Shown: positions 18,801 to 28,903, counted from the stretch's first letter. The stretch is DNA of 64,000 nucleotides from Spirosoma validum (GCF_014699035.1 NZ_JACXAA010000019.1:23836-87835), one strand, 5' to 3'. The notes: generated by a model from the letters alone, not told the origin. A program made the numbers and translations.

Positions 18801-18838
18801 TACAAAAGGCTGTCATTAGAAAATGACAGCCTTTTGTA
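18801..18838. terminator. Intrinsic terminator after the hydrolase gene
   Basis: TACAAAAGGCTGTCATT (18801-18817) and AATGACAGCCTTTTGTA (18822-18838) form a perfect 17-bp stem with the 4-base loop AGAA, 21 bases after the stop codon. The T run is short (TTTT) but the stem is strong. Confidence 0.85.
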
Positions 18839-18932
18839 GCATCTGAGAAACAGGACTATGGGTATTCCATAATACCGAGGCCAGTCTTTTTTAAGGGGCC
18901 GCCCTCCAGCTCGACTTTACATAAACAGTACT

Positions 18933-21239
18933 ATGAAGGAATTAATCGGTTCGGCTGTGGGATCAATCGGTAAAGGCTTTGTTGCCGAAAAGAAAAACGT
19001 ATTGACGATTTCATTTGTCCTTTTCTGTACGCTGAATACAATCGGTCAGAATATAAACCGCCAACAGGTAAATCGGCTCTTGATTCAATTACAAAAAAGT
19101 AGAGCAGATGAAAGCAGAATTCATAGTTTAGTCGAGCTGGGCAAGTTTCACATTTATAAACCAGGGGAGACAAAAATTGATTTGGATAGTGGCCTTACCT
19201 ATTTACATCAGGCTAAAAAACTAAGTGATTCACTCCATTTAGTCAGATGGCAACACGAGGTAGAAAGTATGTTGGTAATCGCCGACATGGAAGGGAAAAA
19301 TCATGAGCTTGGTCAATTACGATTCCGTCGACTACTAGATGAATGCCAGCGGACAGGCGATAAACGAACAGAAGCTGTAGCCAGATTTAGAAACGCCATT
19401 TGGTTAAGAAATGTAGACAAGGAGTACAGCCATGTAATTAGCCAATTTGTCCAGGCAGCAACCCTTTACCGATCCTTAAACGATCAGAAAAATGAAATCT
19501 TAGCGCTAAAAGAAATTGCCGTTACGTATTTAATTCAGGGAGATAATGATATTGCGGAGGCCCAATTACTGGATGTATTGAAGCGATACAAAGCCATTAA
19601 CTACCCAAAGCTCCATGACATCTATAATTTGTTAGCTGTCGTTGCCCGGTTGAATGGCGAGTTAAATAAAGGGCTTCTGTACTCACTCCTATGCATTGAC
19701 AATATGAGCGAGACGGGCGATACAACCTCAGCGGCTACGTACTATGGTGATCTTGCCAAAATTTATATAGAAATAGGAAACTATGGCAAAGGAATGGAAT
19801 GGTATAGGAAATCGCTTACCAAATGGAGACAGGAGCGACAGCCTAATTACGCCCTCTACAACACGGCAGGGGTTATTAGCCAGGATCTTATTGCTCACCA
19901 CAAACCCCAGGAAGCATTACGTTTAATTAACACCCTCGTCAACGAAATACCGACTAATACGATGATTCAAAAAGGGTGTGTTGCTCAGAATCTAGCGTAC
20001 TGTTACGAAGCACTCTATAATTATCCGTTAGCGGAAAAATATTACCTGGAAGCCATTAGCTGGTATAACAGAAACAAGCTGGACTCTGAAAAGGCTCAAA
20101 AAGCACATCAAGATATAGGATCGTTTTATTTCAAGCAGAAAAGATTGACTAAGGCAAGCTATCATTTAGAAAAAGCCTTGAGCATTCTGCCACAGAAAAA
20201 CGCCCTGCTGACTGTTCGAAACATTCATTACATGCTCTTTAAGATCGACTCCATTCAAGGTAATTACCTGTCGGCCATCGGCCATTTTCGTCAACATAAA
20301 GCTATAAACGACTCGCTTTTTAACGAAACAAAAAGTAAGCAGATTGCCGGTCTGCAAATTCAATACGATACCCGCCAAAAAGAACAAAACATTGAGTTGC
20401 TTACCAAACAAAGTAAACTACAGCAAAGCGAACTGAAACGAGGGCAATCTACCCGTAATGGCATTATAGCTGCCAGTCTGTTGCTGGCTGGCCTGCTGGG
20501 TGTGAGTTATAACCAGTTCCGACTAAAAAAACGTAGTAACCAGCTCCTCCAGACCCAACAAATAGAGATTAATCAGAAGAACCAGTCGTTGAGCCAGCTT
20601 CTGGAAGAAAAAGAGTGGATGCTCAAAGAGATTCACCACCGGGTTAAAAATAACCTTCAGGTCATCACCAGTCTGCTCAATTCGCAATCAAGCTTTTTGC
20701 ACGACTCAACGGCGCTGGCGGCTATTCGGGAAAGTCAGAATCGGGTGCACGCCATGGCCCTCATCCACCAGAAACTGTATCAATCCGATAATCTGGCCCT
20801 AATCGATATGCAGCAGTACATCTGCGATATACTTGATCACCTTATAGACTCATTTAATCGACAGCATTCGGTGCAGAAACAAGTAAGCATCTCGACTATC
20901 CAACTGGATGTCACATTGGCTACTCCGTTGGGGTTAATCATTAATGAGGCTGTTACCAATTCGTTAAAATACGCCTTTCCCGAAAACCGTCCGGGTACAA
21001 TTTCAGTCAGTTTCCGTTCGCTGGAAAATCAGGGTTACTTGCTAACGATAACGGATGATGGAATTGGCTGGCCCACTGGGTTTAACGCGAAGCAGAATAA
21101 AACACTGGGTCTGTCTATGATTCGAGGATTGAGTCGGCAAATTGGAGGCCGGCTGGCTATAAGTCAGCACGAAGGTGTACACATTAGTTTGGAATTCAGT
21201 CAGACGAAAAAGGTATCAAGCGGACGAGATGTTGCTTGA
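18933..21239 (+). CDS. TPR sensor histidine kinase (HisKA_2), orphan
   Basis: 768 residues and a close paralogue of the kinase at 8589; even the sensor part aligns (ELGKFHIYKPGETKIDLDSG against ELGKFHIYKAGEVKTDLDSA). Order: N-terminal signal/anchor, TPR array to about 470, one membrane helix (IIAASLLLAGLLGVSYNQF), then KEIHHRVKNNLQVI (His near 564), NEAVTNSLKYAFP, TDDGIGWP and LGLSMIRGLSRQIGG. No regulator gene is adjacent, so it may signal to the sigma54 regulator at 13243 or another partner. It looks like a duplicated copy of the operon's last gene moved to the other strand. Confidence 0.92.
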   Translation: MKELIGSAVGSIGKGFVAEKKNVLTISFVLFCTLNTIGQNINRQQVNRLLIQLQKSRADESRIHSLVELGKFHIYKPGETKIDLDSGLTYLHQAKKLSDSLHLVRWQHEVESMLVIADMEGKNHELGQLRFRRLLDECQRTGDKRTEAVARFRNAIWLRNVDKEYSHVISQFVQAATLYRSLNDQKNEILALKEIAVTYLIQGDNDIAEAQLLDVLKRYKAINYPKLHDIYNLLAVVARLNGELNKGLLYSLLCIDNMSETGDTTSAATYYGDLAKIYIEIGNYGKGMEWYRKSLTKWRQERQPNYALYNTAGVISQDLIAHHKPQEALRLINTLVNEIPTNTMIQKGCVAQNLAYCYEALYNYPLAEKYYLEAISWYNRNKLDSEKAQKAHQDIGSFYFKQKRLTKASYHLEKALSILPQKNALLTVRNIHYMLFKIDSIQGNYLSAIGHFRQHKAINDSLFNETKSKQIAGLQIQYDTRQKEQNIELLTKQSKLQQSELKRGQSTRNGIIAASLLLAGLLGVSYNQFRLKKRSNQLLQTQQIEINQKNQSLSQLLEEKEWMLKEIHHRVKNNLQVITSLLNSQSSFLHDSTALAAIRESQNRVHAMALIHQKLYQSDNLALIDMQQYICDILDHLIDSFNRQHSVQKQVSISTIQLDVTLATPLGLIINEAVTNSLKYAFPENRPGTISVSFRSLENQGYLLTITDDGIGWPTGFNAKQNKTLGLSMIRGLSRQIGGRLAISQHEGVHISLEFSQTKKVSSGRDVA

Positions 21240-21459
21240 ACGCTTTTTCAGGCTAAGACATTTATGAATATGAATTTAATATTTATTGAACGAGGGTTCA
21301 ATAAGCGAAATTTCAAAGCAATTTAACGTCTATTAAACGACCGTTTGTTATGAGTCAATAATGTGACTACTCTATCATATGAGTTCGTCTCACTTGGGAG
21401 GGTATTTTGAGAAAACATAACTCATAGTCGTGCGTAGAATCTTCGTTGCTCATGGATAA

Positions 21460-22503
21460 ATGACTGCTGCGGTTAGCTTTGTAAGTATGAGTAGTAGCAT
21501 GAACAATTCTTGGTCACTATTAATTAACGAGTTAGCTGGCCATTCAGAACAAATGGGGCAACTGCATCCTCAACTGATTAAGTTAATTTACACCAAGCAG
21601 TGGTTTAAGCTTTATTTGTTGCCTGATTGGGGTGGCGTAAAAATCGAATTTCCAGCTACTCTACGTTTACTGAAAACCATTGCTCAAGCTGAAAGTAGCA
21701 CTAGGTGGGTCGTTCCATTATGCAGTGGAGCATCTTGGTTTGCTGGCTTTTGGGATACTAACCAAGTAAGGCGTGTATTTCTACGGCCTGATACGTGCAT
21801 TACAGGCAGCGATGCCCTATCAGAAACCGCTATTCAAACCGGAACGGGTTATATAGTGAATGGGTTTTGGAAACATGGTACTGGGGCCTTGCATGCTACC
21901 CATTTTACGGCTAGTTGCCTGCTTAAAAATCCTGATGGCTCACCCGTGTATAGCCAATCAGGTCAAGAACTGGTTCGTTCATTTCTGTCCACCAAAGAGG
22001 AAGTAAAGCTTGTGCCCACTTGGGCAACAGTCGCTATGACCGCCACCGGTAGTCATGGTTTTGAGGTTAATCATTTAGCGGTCATGCCTGAGCGTAGTTT
22101 TGTCATCAACGAGGCTCTCAAACGAGAAACCAACGTAGCCAACTGTCCTTTTCTTCAATTGTCGGAAACAACCCTTGCCGTTAATTTCTCCGGTATGGCT
22201 ACGCATTTTTTCGACTTACTGCATCATCATTTCTTTGTCCAAAAGGGCATTGACCGATTTGCTAGACGACAAGCAGCGTGGTTTCATCAGGAGTACACTC
22301 AGCAAAACAGCGAATTCAATACGTGCCAACAGGCTTTTTATCAGATTGTGGATGAGTCTTGGCAGGAGCAGGGTCAGCAGAATTATCTTAGCGAACAAAC
22401 CAGCAGACAAGTTAGCCAAGTTAGTATACAGTTGGCTCATACGTTTCGACGGGTGATCGACCAGTTATTCCCGTATTGCGGGTCAAGATCGGCACGGAGT
22501 TAA
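21460..22503 (+). CDS. Acyl-CoA dehydrogenase-like protein
   Basis: 347 residues. The start may be ATG 21460 or the later Met at 21487 or 21499. The N-terminal helical part, ..PLCSGASWFAGFW.., the beta-domain with GTGYIVNGFWKHGTGALHATHF (substrate and flavin contacts in the family) and the C-terminal helices resemble the acyl-CoA dehydrogenase / flavin hydroxylase superfamily (HpaH/HsaA branch). No CoA-ligase or partner reductase is adjacent, so the role is open. It stands alone, 220 bases after the kinase gene. Confidence 0.7.
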   Translation: MTAAVSFVSMSSSMNNSWSLLINELAGHSEQMGQLHPQLIKLIYTKQWFKLYLLPDWGGVKIEFPATLRLLKTIAQAESSTRWVVPLCSGASWFAGFWDTNQVRRVFLRPDTCITGSDALSETAIQTGTGYIVNGFWKHGTGALHATHFTASCLLKNPDGSPVYSQSGQELVRSFLSTKEEVKLVPTWATVAMTATGSHGFEVNHLAVMPERSFVINEALKRETNVANCPFLQLSETTLAVNFSGMATHFFDLLHHHFFVQKGIDRFARRQAAWFHQEYTQQNSEFNTCQQAFYQIVDESWQEQGQQNYLSEQTSRQVSQVSIQLAHTFRRVIDQLFPYCGSRSARS

Positions 22504-22648
22504 ACCGTATTTGGCGTGATATCCACACGGCGAGTCAACATTCGTTACTGACCTTTGACAGTCCAAATTAGTAGTAAAGGTCAATCTCAAAAACGCCTGA
22601 TTGAAGAAGCACATACATGAATATTCCTTCGTCTCAGAAAGAAGTCTT

Positions 22649-22927
22649 ATGACCATTGAGAAGTTACTAAACTGGATTACACCGCTGATGCTGGGGGCAC
22701 TAATAGGTCTCTATGAGATACTCCATGGCCTATTTTATGTTCTTTACGGAACACCCGACCAAAAGCGGGACTATCCGCTCGAGATCGTACTGGGGCTGCC
22801 CATAATGGCCATATGCCTGGGGGGACACTGGGTGATTCGACGGCTCACGCAGGCTAATACACGCAACATCTGGATCATTGAAACGATCCTAGTGGGGCTG
22901 GTCCTATACGGTTTTTATCGGTCTTAA
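22649..22927 (+). CDS. Small membrane protein with three predicted helices
   Basis: I chose ATG 22649 (92 residues); an upstream TTG at 22601 is in frame but adds a hydrophilic stretch that looks like non-coding sequence. Helices are visible at about residues 10-32 (WITPLMLGALIGLYEILHG), 44-62 and 72-90 (ETILVGLVLYGFY). I do not recognise a family. Its small size and position next to decayed DNA leave some doubt. Confidence 0.5.
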   Translation: MTIEKLLNWITPLMLGALIGLYEILHGLFYVLYGTPDQKRDYPLEIVLGLPIMAICLGGHWVIRRLTQANTRNIWIIETILVGLVLYGFYRS

Positions 22928-22930
22928 AAG

Positions 22931-23470
22931 CCAATACTACCGCCACGAAAGTAGGGAGAACAGAAACCTGCTGAATCGGTTGTCGCCGTTGATGCTGGCA
23001 GTATGCGGGATCCTTTAGGGCACTCTGGGCAGACGTACAACCAAATGTAGTTTGTCGATTGCATCCCCATTGCTCATGATTTCTGTCAGCCTGAACGGAT
23101 CTCTGATTCGGACAGACCGGTTTTGGGGCAATTGGCAGCGTTGGGTATACCCGTCACGGAAAAATCGTGAACTACTAAAGTGAACAGCTTTTTTGAACGC
23201 AAAAAGACCGTTTCCAGCCTCTTCTCTCCTACCCAACCGCCGTTCAGAAGAACGTCCGAATAAAATCAGGACAAGACAGCCGAATTGTGGGCAATAAATA
23301 GATTTGACTCCTGTAGACTAAGATACCTAAAGTCAATGGAGAAGCTTTGTCTCAGGAATTCCATGTTATCTGCCTAAGCCATTACATGCATGTACCTGCT
23401 GGTGAACTAAATATACAAGGGGTAGGTCCAGTTTATCAGCTACACTCTTATTGCTTCAGACTAGATTCCT
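22931..23470. other. No supportable gene, probably decayed DNA
   Basis: About 540 bases without a credible ORF. Short coding-like pieces appear (for example WVYPSRKNRELLK on the plus strand near 23150) but no start or continuous frame. It borders a clear pseudogene, so decay of former genes is the likely explanation. Confidence 0.4.
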
Positions 23471-24012
23471 CAACGACATGTTTACCAGTTCATTAGGCCA
23501 CATGCTGCAGCAGTTGTTCAATAGCGATGTCTTTTTTATAGGGAAATCCCACGCGGGCGTATTGGGCACGTACGGAATGCTTGTTCCCGGTATGAGGTCC
23601 GTAATATGGGCTTTATAATTTAGCCAACCTTATTCGTGCATATTTAGAATTGCCATGCCGTAAAGTGCTTGGTATTGCTGGCGAAGCGGAAATTCGCCGA
23701 TTCGATGACCGGCGTAGTTCCCGAAGGCACCGAAGAAACAAAGATTTTTTCGGTCGGCGTCTGGATCAACACATTGAGCGACGGTACTTTATTACCCAGA
23801 GAGTTTTCCAGATCGGCCCGAACTTTGTCGACGGCTTCCTGAACCTTACGGCTAGACGAAACAGGGTGATCATCTAGGTTAATGACGCTACAGCCGAACA
23901 GTAATCCGGCCAGCCCGGCAGCCAGGAAACGTCTGAAGAAACCTGTCCGAATAGTCGTAAGCGGGAATTCAAGCAGTTTACTCAGGCGCGTAAACAAGAA
24001 AGACGTCATCAT
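23471..24012 (-). pseudogene. Serine beta-lactamase/D-Ala-D-Ala carboxypeptidase-like lipoprotein, dead
   Basis: The first 122 codons encode a lipoprotein signal (LAGLLFGCS) and the start of a serine beta-lactamase family protein (PF00144), including the catalytic SxxK as FRFASNTKHFTA. Then the frame breaks: one base is missing near 23655, TAA interrupts at about 23631, and another shift occurs near 23540. Reading through the breaks gives ILNMHE-GWLNYKAHITDLI, PGTSIPYVPNTPAW and DIAIEQLLQHVA, exactly the order expected. It then stops, so the remaining two thirds of the domain is missing. Confidence 0.75.
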
Positions 24013-24042
24013 ACTAGTACGATATTTTTTTGCAAAAGGTGG

Positions 24043-24285
24043 TTAATTGTAGGCCAGCGTATAGGACAAATATGTTGTAATGGTGTCGTTAATCGACAAC
24101 AGACCTTCCTGGTGCTGGCGGCTGCCGTAAAGGTTTTGATGATACTGGCGATTCAGAAATGGGAATTCTCCTGCACCGAGTGTGCCTGAGTGTCAGTAGG
24201 GGGCCGCATGATAGACCGTAACACAGGACTTAAGCGTTAATCTGCCTGGGATGAGGACCAGGGTAAATATTGACGTGAGTTTCAT
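24043..24285 (-). pseudogene. Remnant of a secreted protein gene with internal stop
   Basis: From ATG (24285, minus strand) the frame reads a signal-peptide-like start MKLTSIFTLVLIPG, then TGA after 31 codons, and continues in the same frame for another 49 codons to TAA at 24043, ending TTYLSYTLAYN, which resembles the closing strand of an outer-membrane beta barrel. The centre of the gene seems to be missing. It lies just downstream of a promoter module shared with the surface-protein genes, so it was probably once part of the same regulon. Confidence 0.4.
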
Positions 24286-24401
24286 GGTAACAAACAGTAA
24301 GCGGAAAACTAAAATCGTTTCAGGTCTGCACTTCCGGGAATCGGTGAGGAGGAGTTAGACAGTCTCACCAAAGTCTCGGAAGCGCATCGCTTATTTCTTC
24401 T

Positions 24402-24444
24402 CAAAAGTAGGGGTAGGTGTCCCAGGAAACGGTAAGAAATGGTC
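24402..24444 (-). promoter_or_regulatory. Promoter module, surface regulon (copy 1)
   Basis: On the minus strand: half-site GACCATTTCTTACC (24431-24444), 21 bases, then TACTTTTG (24402-24409), a TAnnTTTG -7 box. The same arrangement occurs at 29018, 31853 and 36623. Only one half-site is recognisable here. It overlaps no coding sequence (the giant gene ends at 24458) and points toward the two pseudogenes at 24285 and 24012. Confidence 0.55.
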
Positions 24445-24457
24445 TAACTTGCCTGGC

Positions 24458-27400
24458 CTAGGGGAAATAATCGATCCGCTCGCCGTCGGTGTTGTTGTCC
24501 ACCGTTTCGCAGGCTCCACTGCTCTCCAGTACGATCTCAAAGCGGAAAGTGCCTGAAGTACCTTCCGGATTAAACAGCCCCTCCAGACCAAACGAGAGCA
24601 ACCCTCCAGCCCCAATTCCTTGCTCGGTGCTCAATAGGTAGTAGCCTGCATCCGAACCCGCATCCCAGCGCCAGGCACTGTTGACCACCGGCCGACCACC
24701 CACCGACGTAGCGCTGGCGGGCAGGTTCAGACTGAGTTTAGCTTCTTTGGGAACCTTGACGCGGATAGGGCCTGAGGTGGCCACTCCGTGCAGTTCGTCC
24801 ACATTCACTACCAACGTAACGGGTGACGTACCATACAGAATCGAGGGGCGGGCATAGGCCTGAAGGGTCAGATCGGCTCCCTGGTTGATGGTCAGATTAA
24901 AATCGTTGGCGATCAGATTATTACAAGTGCCATTAATAAATAAGAGATATCGGCCCGCATCACTGGGTTGCAGGTTTGTCAGGGTTAGGGTTGCCGAAGT
25001 CTGACCGCTGTAGGCAGCGCCATCTTTGTACCACTGGAAGGTTGGATTTGAGCCACTGACGCCCACGCTGATGCTGAAGTTACTGCCCGCACAGACGGCT
25101 GAACTGCTGGGAGGCTGTTGGGTGATTGTCAGGGGTTGATTAAGGCTCAAACTATAGGCCGCCGAGGTCAGGCTGCTGCACGAGCTGGTGATGACCACCA
25201 CATAACTGCCCGCATCGGTGGTCTGGGGGCTGGCCAGGATCAGGCTGGCCGAAGTCTGACCGCTGAGCGGAGTCCCATCTTTGTACCACTGGAAAGCCGG
25301 ATTCGAACCACTCACGTCCACACTGGTACTCACTGTGGTTCCCATACAAACCAGGGTACCGCTGGCGGGTTGCCGGGCGATGGTCAGGGGCTGGTTAATA
25401 GCTAGGCTCAGGCTACTGGATGTTAGGCTGTTGCAGCCAGTAATCACGACAGTGTACGCGCCTGCATCGCTGCCTTGCAGGTTGGTCAGCGTCAGGCTGG
25501 CGGAGGTCTGACCGCTGATCAGGACACCTTCTCTGTACCACTGGAAGGTGGGGTTCGAGCCACTGACGCTCACGCCAGCGCTGAAGCTTCCGCCCACGCA
25601 GCTAATCGAGTTGCCAGGGGGTTGCTGGGTGATGGTCAGGGGCTGGTTGAGGCTCAGACTGAAGGCCGTCGAGGTCAGGCTGCTGCACGAACTGGTGATG
25701 ACCACCACATAACTGCCTGCATCGGCAGGTTGCAGGTTAGATAAAGTCAACGTAGCGGAGGTCTGACCGCTGAGTTGAGTACCCTCCCTGTACCACTGGA
25801 AGGTGGGATTCGTACCACTCACGTCTACGCTGGCGCTGACACTCGCCCCTGGACAAACGGCTGAACTACTGAACGGTTGTGCCAGCATCGAAATCGCCTG
25901 GTTGACGGTCAAACTGAAAACGCTGGATGTTAAGCTATTGCAGCCGGTAACCACGACGGTATACTCACCTGAATCGCTGGCTTGCAGGTTGGTCAGCGCC
26001 AGACTAGCCGAGGTCTGTCCGCTGAGGGGGGTACCGTCTTTGTACCACTGGAACGTGGGATTTGGGCCACTAACGGCTACACTGGTGCTTACATTACTCC
26101 CCGAGCAAACGACTGAGCTGCTGGCCGGTTGGCCCGAAAGGGTGACCGCATCGCTGACACTGAGGGTAAACGGAGTAGACGTCAAACTGTTACAGCCCGA
26201 GATGACGACCTGGTATTGACCTGCATCGCTGGGCTGGAGATTGTTGATGGTTAGTTCAGCCGAGGTCTGGCTGCTGAGCAGAACGCCATCCTTGTACCAC
26301 TGATAGGCGGCCGCCGGAACCGCAGACTGGTCTGCACCGGTCTTTTCGATGCGCACGCTGGTGCTAAACCGGCTCCCTAAACAGCCGGTTATTCGACTGG
26401 CCGGCTGGGCGGCAATGCTTAGGGGCGAGCAACTATTGCGATTAAGTCTGGTGAAACGAGTTACTTTATCCGGCCCAAAATTAGCATCATACGCCCCTGT
26501 ATACATGTGATCCAGCCGCCCATCGGTATCGTAATCAACCCAGGCTATCGAGCCACCTTCTGCCGCATCATAAAAATCATAGTTTGCAACCATGACAAAG
26601 CCATGTCCAGATAGATTATGATGAATTTGGCGGACAGGGCTTTGTCCATCCAATAATCTATCCAATGGGCGACCAGCGAACATAAAATCCAGCCACCCAT
26701 CGTTGTCATAATCCCCCCAGGCCACGGTAGCATTAAAGGACGCAGAGAATTGGGGATTAATAATATTCCCCGTTACGTCGATAAACACATTGGACGTATT
26801 AGCATACAGCCCCCGGAAGCCACCATATTGCCTTCCCTCTTGAGGTTTATTTTCCCCTACGATCAGTAAATCCAACCGGCCATCCCGGTCGTAATCCCCC
26901 CAGGCCACCGAACTTTTAATCAACCCAGGCAGGGCGCCCTTAAATCGGTCTTCGGTTACGTCCTCAAACCCATTGCCCGTGTTGCGATAAAGCCTGCTGA
27001 TCCGATCGGAACGATTATCGCCCGTAATGAGGAAATCCAGCCGACGATCGTTGTCAAAATCCGCCCACGATACCGACCCTGACGATACCCTGGGCAGGCC
27101 CCGAACCTGACTATCTGTTACGTCCTCAAACCCACTGCCCGTATTGCGGTACAGCTTACTGACCGGGCCCACTTGCTCGCCCCCATCGCCCGTCAGCAGC
27201 AAATCCAGTTTACCATCGTTGTCATAATCCCCCCAGGCTACCGAACTCTCAAATAGCTGGGGCAGGCCGCCCGGGAATTGTGAACTCGTTACCTCGCTAA
27301 AGGTACCCCCCAGGTTACGGTAGAGCTTACTGACCGGGCCTGCCCCCGATTTGCCCGTGATGAATACATCCAGTTTGCCATCGTTGTCATAATCCCCCCA

Positions 27401-28903
27401 GGCCACTGAACCAGCCGTCACCTGGGGCAGGCCGCCCGGGAATTGGGTGGCGGTTACATGTACAAACCCACTACCAGTGTTCCGATACAGCCGGCTAACA
27501 AAACCATTGCCCGTACCGGTTTCGCCCATCATGATAAAGTCGGGCTTGCCATCGTTGTCGTAGTCGCCCCAGGCGATTGAACTCGAAGACACCTTCGGTA
27601 CGTCCGGAAGTTGGCTCTCCGTTACGTTTACAAAATTGCCGTAGTTGGTGCCATTGTGATAAAGCCGGCCGAACGTACCGGTCGTGTTATTTCCCATGAG
27701 CAACAAGTCCAGCCAGCCATCGGTATCGTAGTCTGCCCAGGTAACGGTACTATTGCCTACCTGAGGCAGTTTGCTTATCTGTTGATCCGTTACGTCGGTA
27801 AAACCATTGCCATTGTTGCGGTACAGCTTACTCAACGTGCCACCGTCGGTATTACCCGTCAGCAACAAATCCGGTTTGCCATCCCGATTAAAATCCCCCC
27901 AGGCTACCGATCCCGACGATACCCCCGGCACACCCGGTAGTTGATTTCCCGTTACGTCGGCAAACTCACTACCCGTATTGCGGTACAGTTTACTGGTGAG
28001 CCCAGTGCCCGTATTGCCCGTCAACAGAAAATCCGGTTTACCATCCAGGTCGAAATCCGCCCAGGCCACCGAAGAACTACTGACACCGGGCAGGCCGGGT
28101 GCCTGACTCGTTACGTCGGTAAAGCCGCTGCCCGTATTGCGATACAGCTTGCTGACCGGGCCACTGTCGCTAGTACCCGTCAGCAGAAAATCCGGTCGTT
28201 CATCCAGGTCGTAATCGGCCCAGGCCACCGATCCCGACGATACTCCCGGCAGACCGGGCACTTGCTGGGCCGTTACGTCTGTAAAGCCGCTGCCCGTATT
28301 GCGATACAGCTTGCTGACCGGGCCACTAGCGGAATTGCCCGTTAGCAGAAAATCCAGCTTACCGTCCTGGTCGTAGTCAGCCCAGTTCACCGTACTAAAT
28401 TCTAACCCGGGCACATTGTGCAACTGGCTGCTGGTCACGTTCACAAAGCCATTGCCTGTGTTGCGAAGCAGCAGGACGTCCGGACCAAACACGCCGTTGC
28501 CCGTGATGATCAGATCCAGCTTGTTATCGTTGTCATAATCGCCCCAGGCCACCGCCCCATCCGCCAGGCCCGTCTGGCCCCGCGGCAATAATTGGCCGCC
28601 CACTTCCCTAAAGCCATCCCCCATGTTCCGATACAGGCGTATGGCCCGGCCACCGTTCGGCGCTTTGCCCATCATGATAAAATCAGGCTTGCCATCGTTG
28701 TCATAATCGCCCCAGGCCACTGCGCCCGAACTGAACTGAGGGAGTGCCGACAACGTTGTTCCCTGTATCAGACGTTCGGATACGTCGGTGAAGGGCTGAG
28801 CCTGCACCAGCGGGCTGAGGCTCCCCAGGCTTGCCACAAAAAGTATTATCCAGACCCGCCCGCGGGCGGCCTGAGCGATATAATCAGCTAGACGTGCTTT
28901 CAT
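24458..28903 (-). CDS. Giant secreted FG-GAP/Ig-like repeat protein
   Basis: 1481 residues. A signal peptide (cut after LVQAQ, about 36) is followed by fourteen FG-GAP/VCBS repeats, each with a (V/I)xWxD(Y/F)DxD core that is a Ca2+-binding DxDxDG-type loop. Six Ig-like repeats of about 83 residues follow (each with QWYK/REG..SGQTSA..L...DAGxY and a Cys pair). The last 139 residues are a module shared with the next protein upstream (DLTLQAYARPS ... NNTDGERIDYF). No Por-type sorting domain is visible. It is probably a cell-surface adhesin or binding protein. A shared promoter module lies about 115 bases upstream. The long near-identical repeats could recombine. Confidence 0.9.
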   Translation of the reverse strand: MKARLADYIAQAARGRVWIILFVASLGSLSPLVQAQPFTDVSERLIQGTTLSALPQFSSGAVAWGDYDNDGKPDFIMMGKAPNGGRAIRLYRNMGDGFREVGGQLLPRGQTGLADGAVAWGDYDNDNKLDLIITGNGVFGPDVLLLRNTGNGFVNVTSSQLHNVPGLEFSTVNWADYDQDGKLDFLLTGNSASGPVSKLYRNTGSGFTDVTAQQVPGLPGVSSGSVAWADYDLDERPDFLLTGTSDSGPVSKLYRNTGSGFTDVTSQAPGLPGVSSSSVAWADFDLDGKPDFLLTGNTGTGLTSKLYRNTGSEFADVTGNQLPGVPGVSSGSVAWGDFNRDGKPDLLLTGNTDGGTLSKLYRNNGNGFTDVTDQQISKLPQVGNSTVTWADYDTDGWLDLLLMGNNTTGTFGRLYHNGTNYGNFVNVTESQLPDVPKVSSSSIAWGDYDNDGKPDFIMMGETGTGNGFVSRLYRNTGSGFVHVTATQFPGGLPQVTAGSVAWGDYDNDGKLDVFITGKSGAGPVSKLYRNLGGTFSEVTSSQFPGGLPQLFESSVAWGDYDNDGKLDLLLTGDGGEQVGPVSKLYRNTGSGFEDVTDSQVRGLPRVSSGSVSWADFDNDRRLDFLITGDNRSDRISRLYRNTGNGFEDVTEDRFKGALPGLIKSSVAWGDYDRDGRLDLLIVGENKPQEGRQYGGFRGLYANTSNVFIDVTGNIINPQFSASFNATVAWGDYDNDGWLDFMFAGRPLDRLLDGQSPVRQIHHNLSGHGFVMVANYDFYDAAEGGSIAWVDYDTDGRLDHMYTGAYDANFGPDKVTRFTRLNRNSCSPLSIAAQPASRITGCLGSRFSTSVRIEKTGADQSAVPAAAYQWYKDGVLLSSQTSAELTINNLQPSDAGQYQVVISGCNSLTSTPFTLSVSDAVTLSGQPASSSVVCSGSNVSTSVAVSGPNPTFQWYKDGTPLSGQTSASLALTNLQASDSGEYTVVVTGCNSLTSSVFSLTVNQAISMLAQPFSSSAVCPGASVSASVDVSGTNPTFQWYREGTQLSGQTSATLTLSNLQPADAGSYVVVITSSCSSLTSTAFSLSLNQPLTITQQPPGNSISCVGGSFSAGVSVSGSNPTFQWYREGVLISGQTSASLTLTNLQGSDAGAYTVVITGCNSLTSSSLSLAINQPLTIARQPASGTLVCMGTTVSTSVDVSGSNPAFQWYKDGTPLSGQTSASLILASPQTTDAGSYVVVITSSCSSLTSAAYSLSLNQPLTITQQPPSSSAVCAGSNFSISVGVSGSNPTFQWYKDGAAYSGQTSATLTLTNLQPSDAGRYLLFINGTCNNLIANDFNLTINQGADLTLQAYARPSILYGTSPVTLVVNVDELHGVATSGPIRVKVPKEAKLSLNLPASATSVGGRPVVNSAWRWDAGSDAGYYLLSTEQGIGAGGLLSFGLEGLFNPEGTSGTFRFEIVLESSGACETVDNNTDGERIDYFP

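Noticed and set aside
23015..23236. 73-codon minus-strand ORF in the decayed stretch
   Set aside because: No recognisable motif, and the other strand shows equally coding-like pieces; chance cannot be excluded.
24458..26219. Repetitive DNA in the Ig-like part as a possible CRISPR or tandem array
   Set aside because: The repeats are about 250 bases, in frame, and encode Ig-like domains; there are no short spacers.
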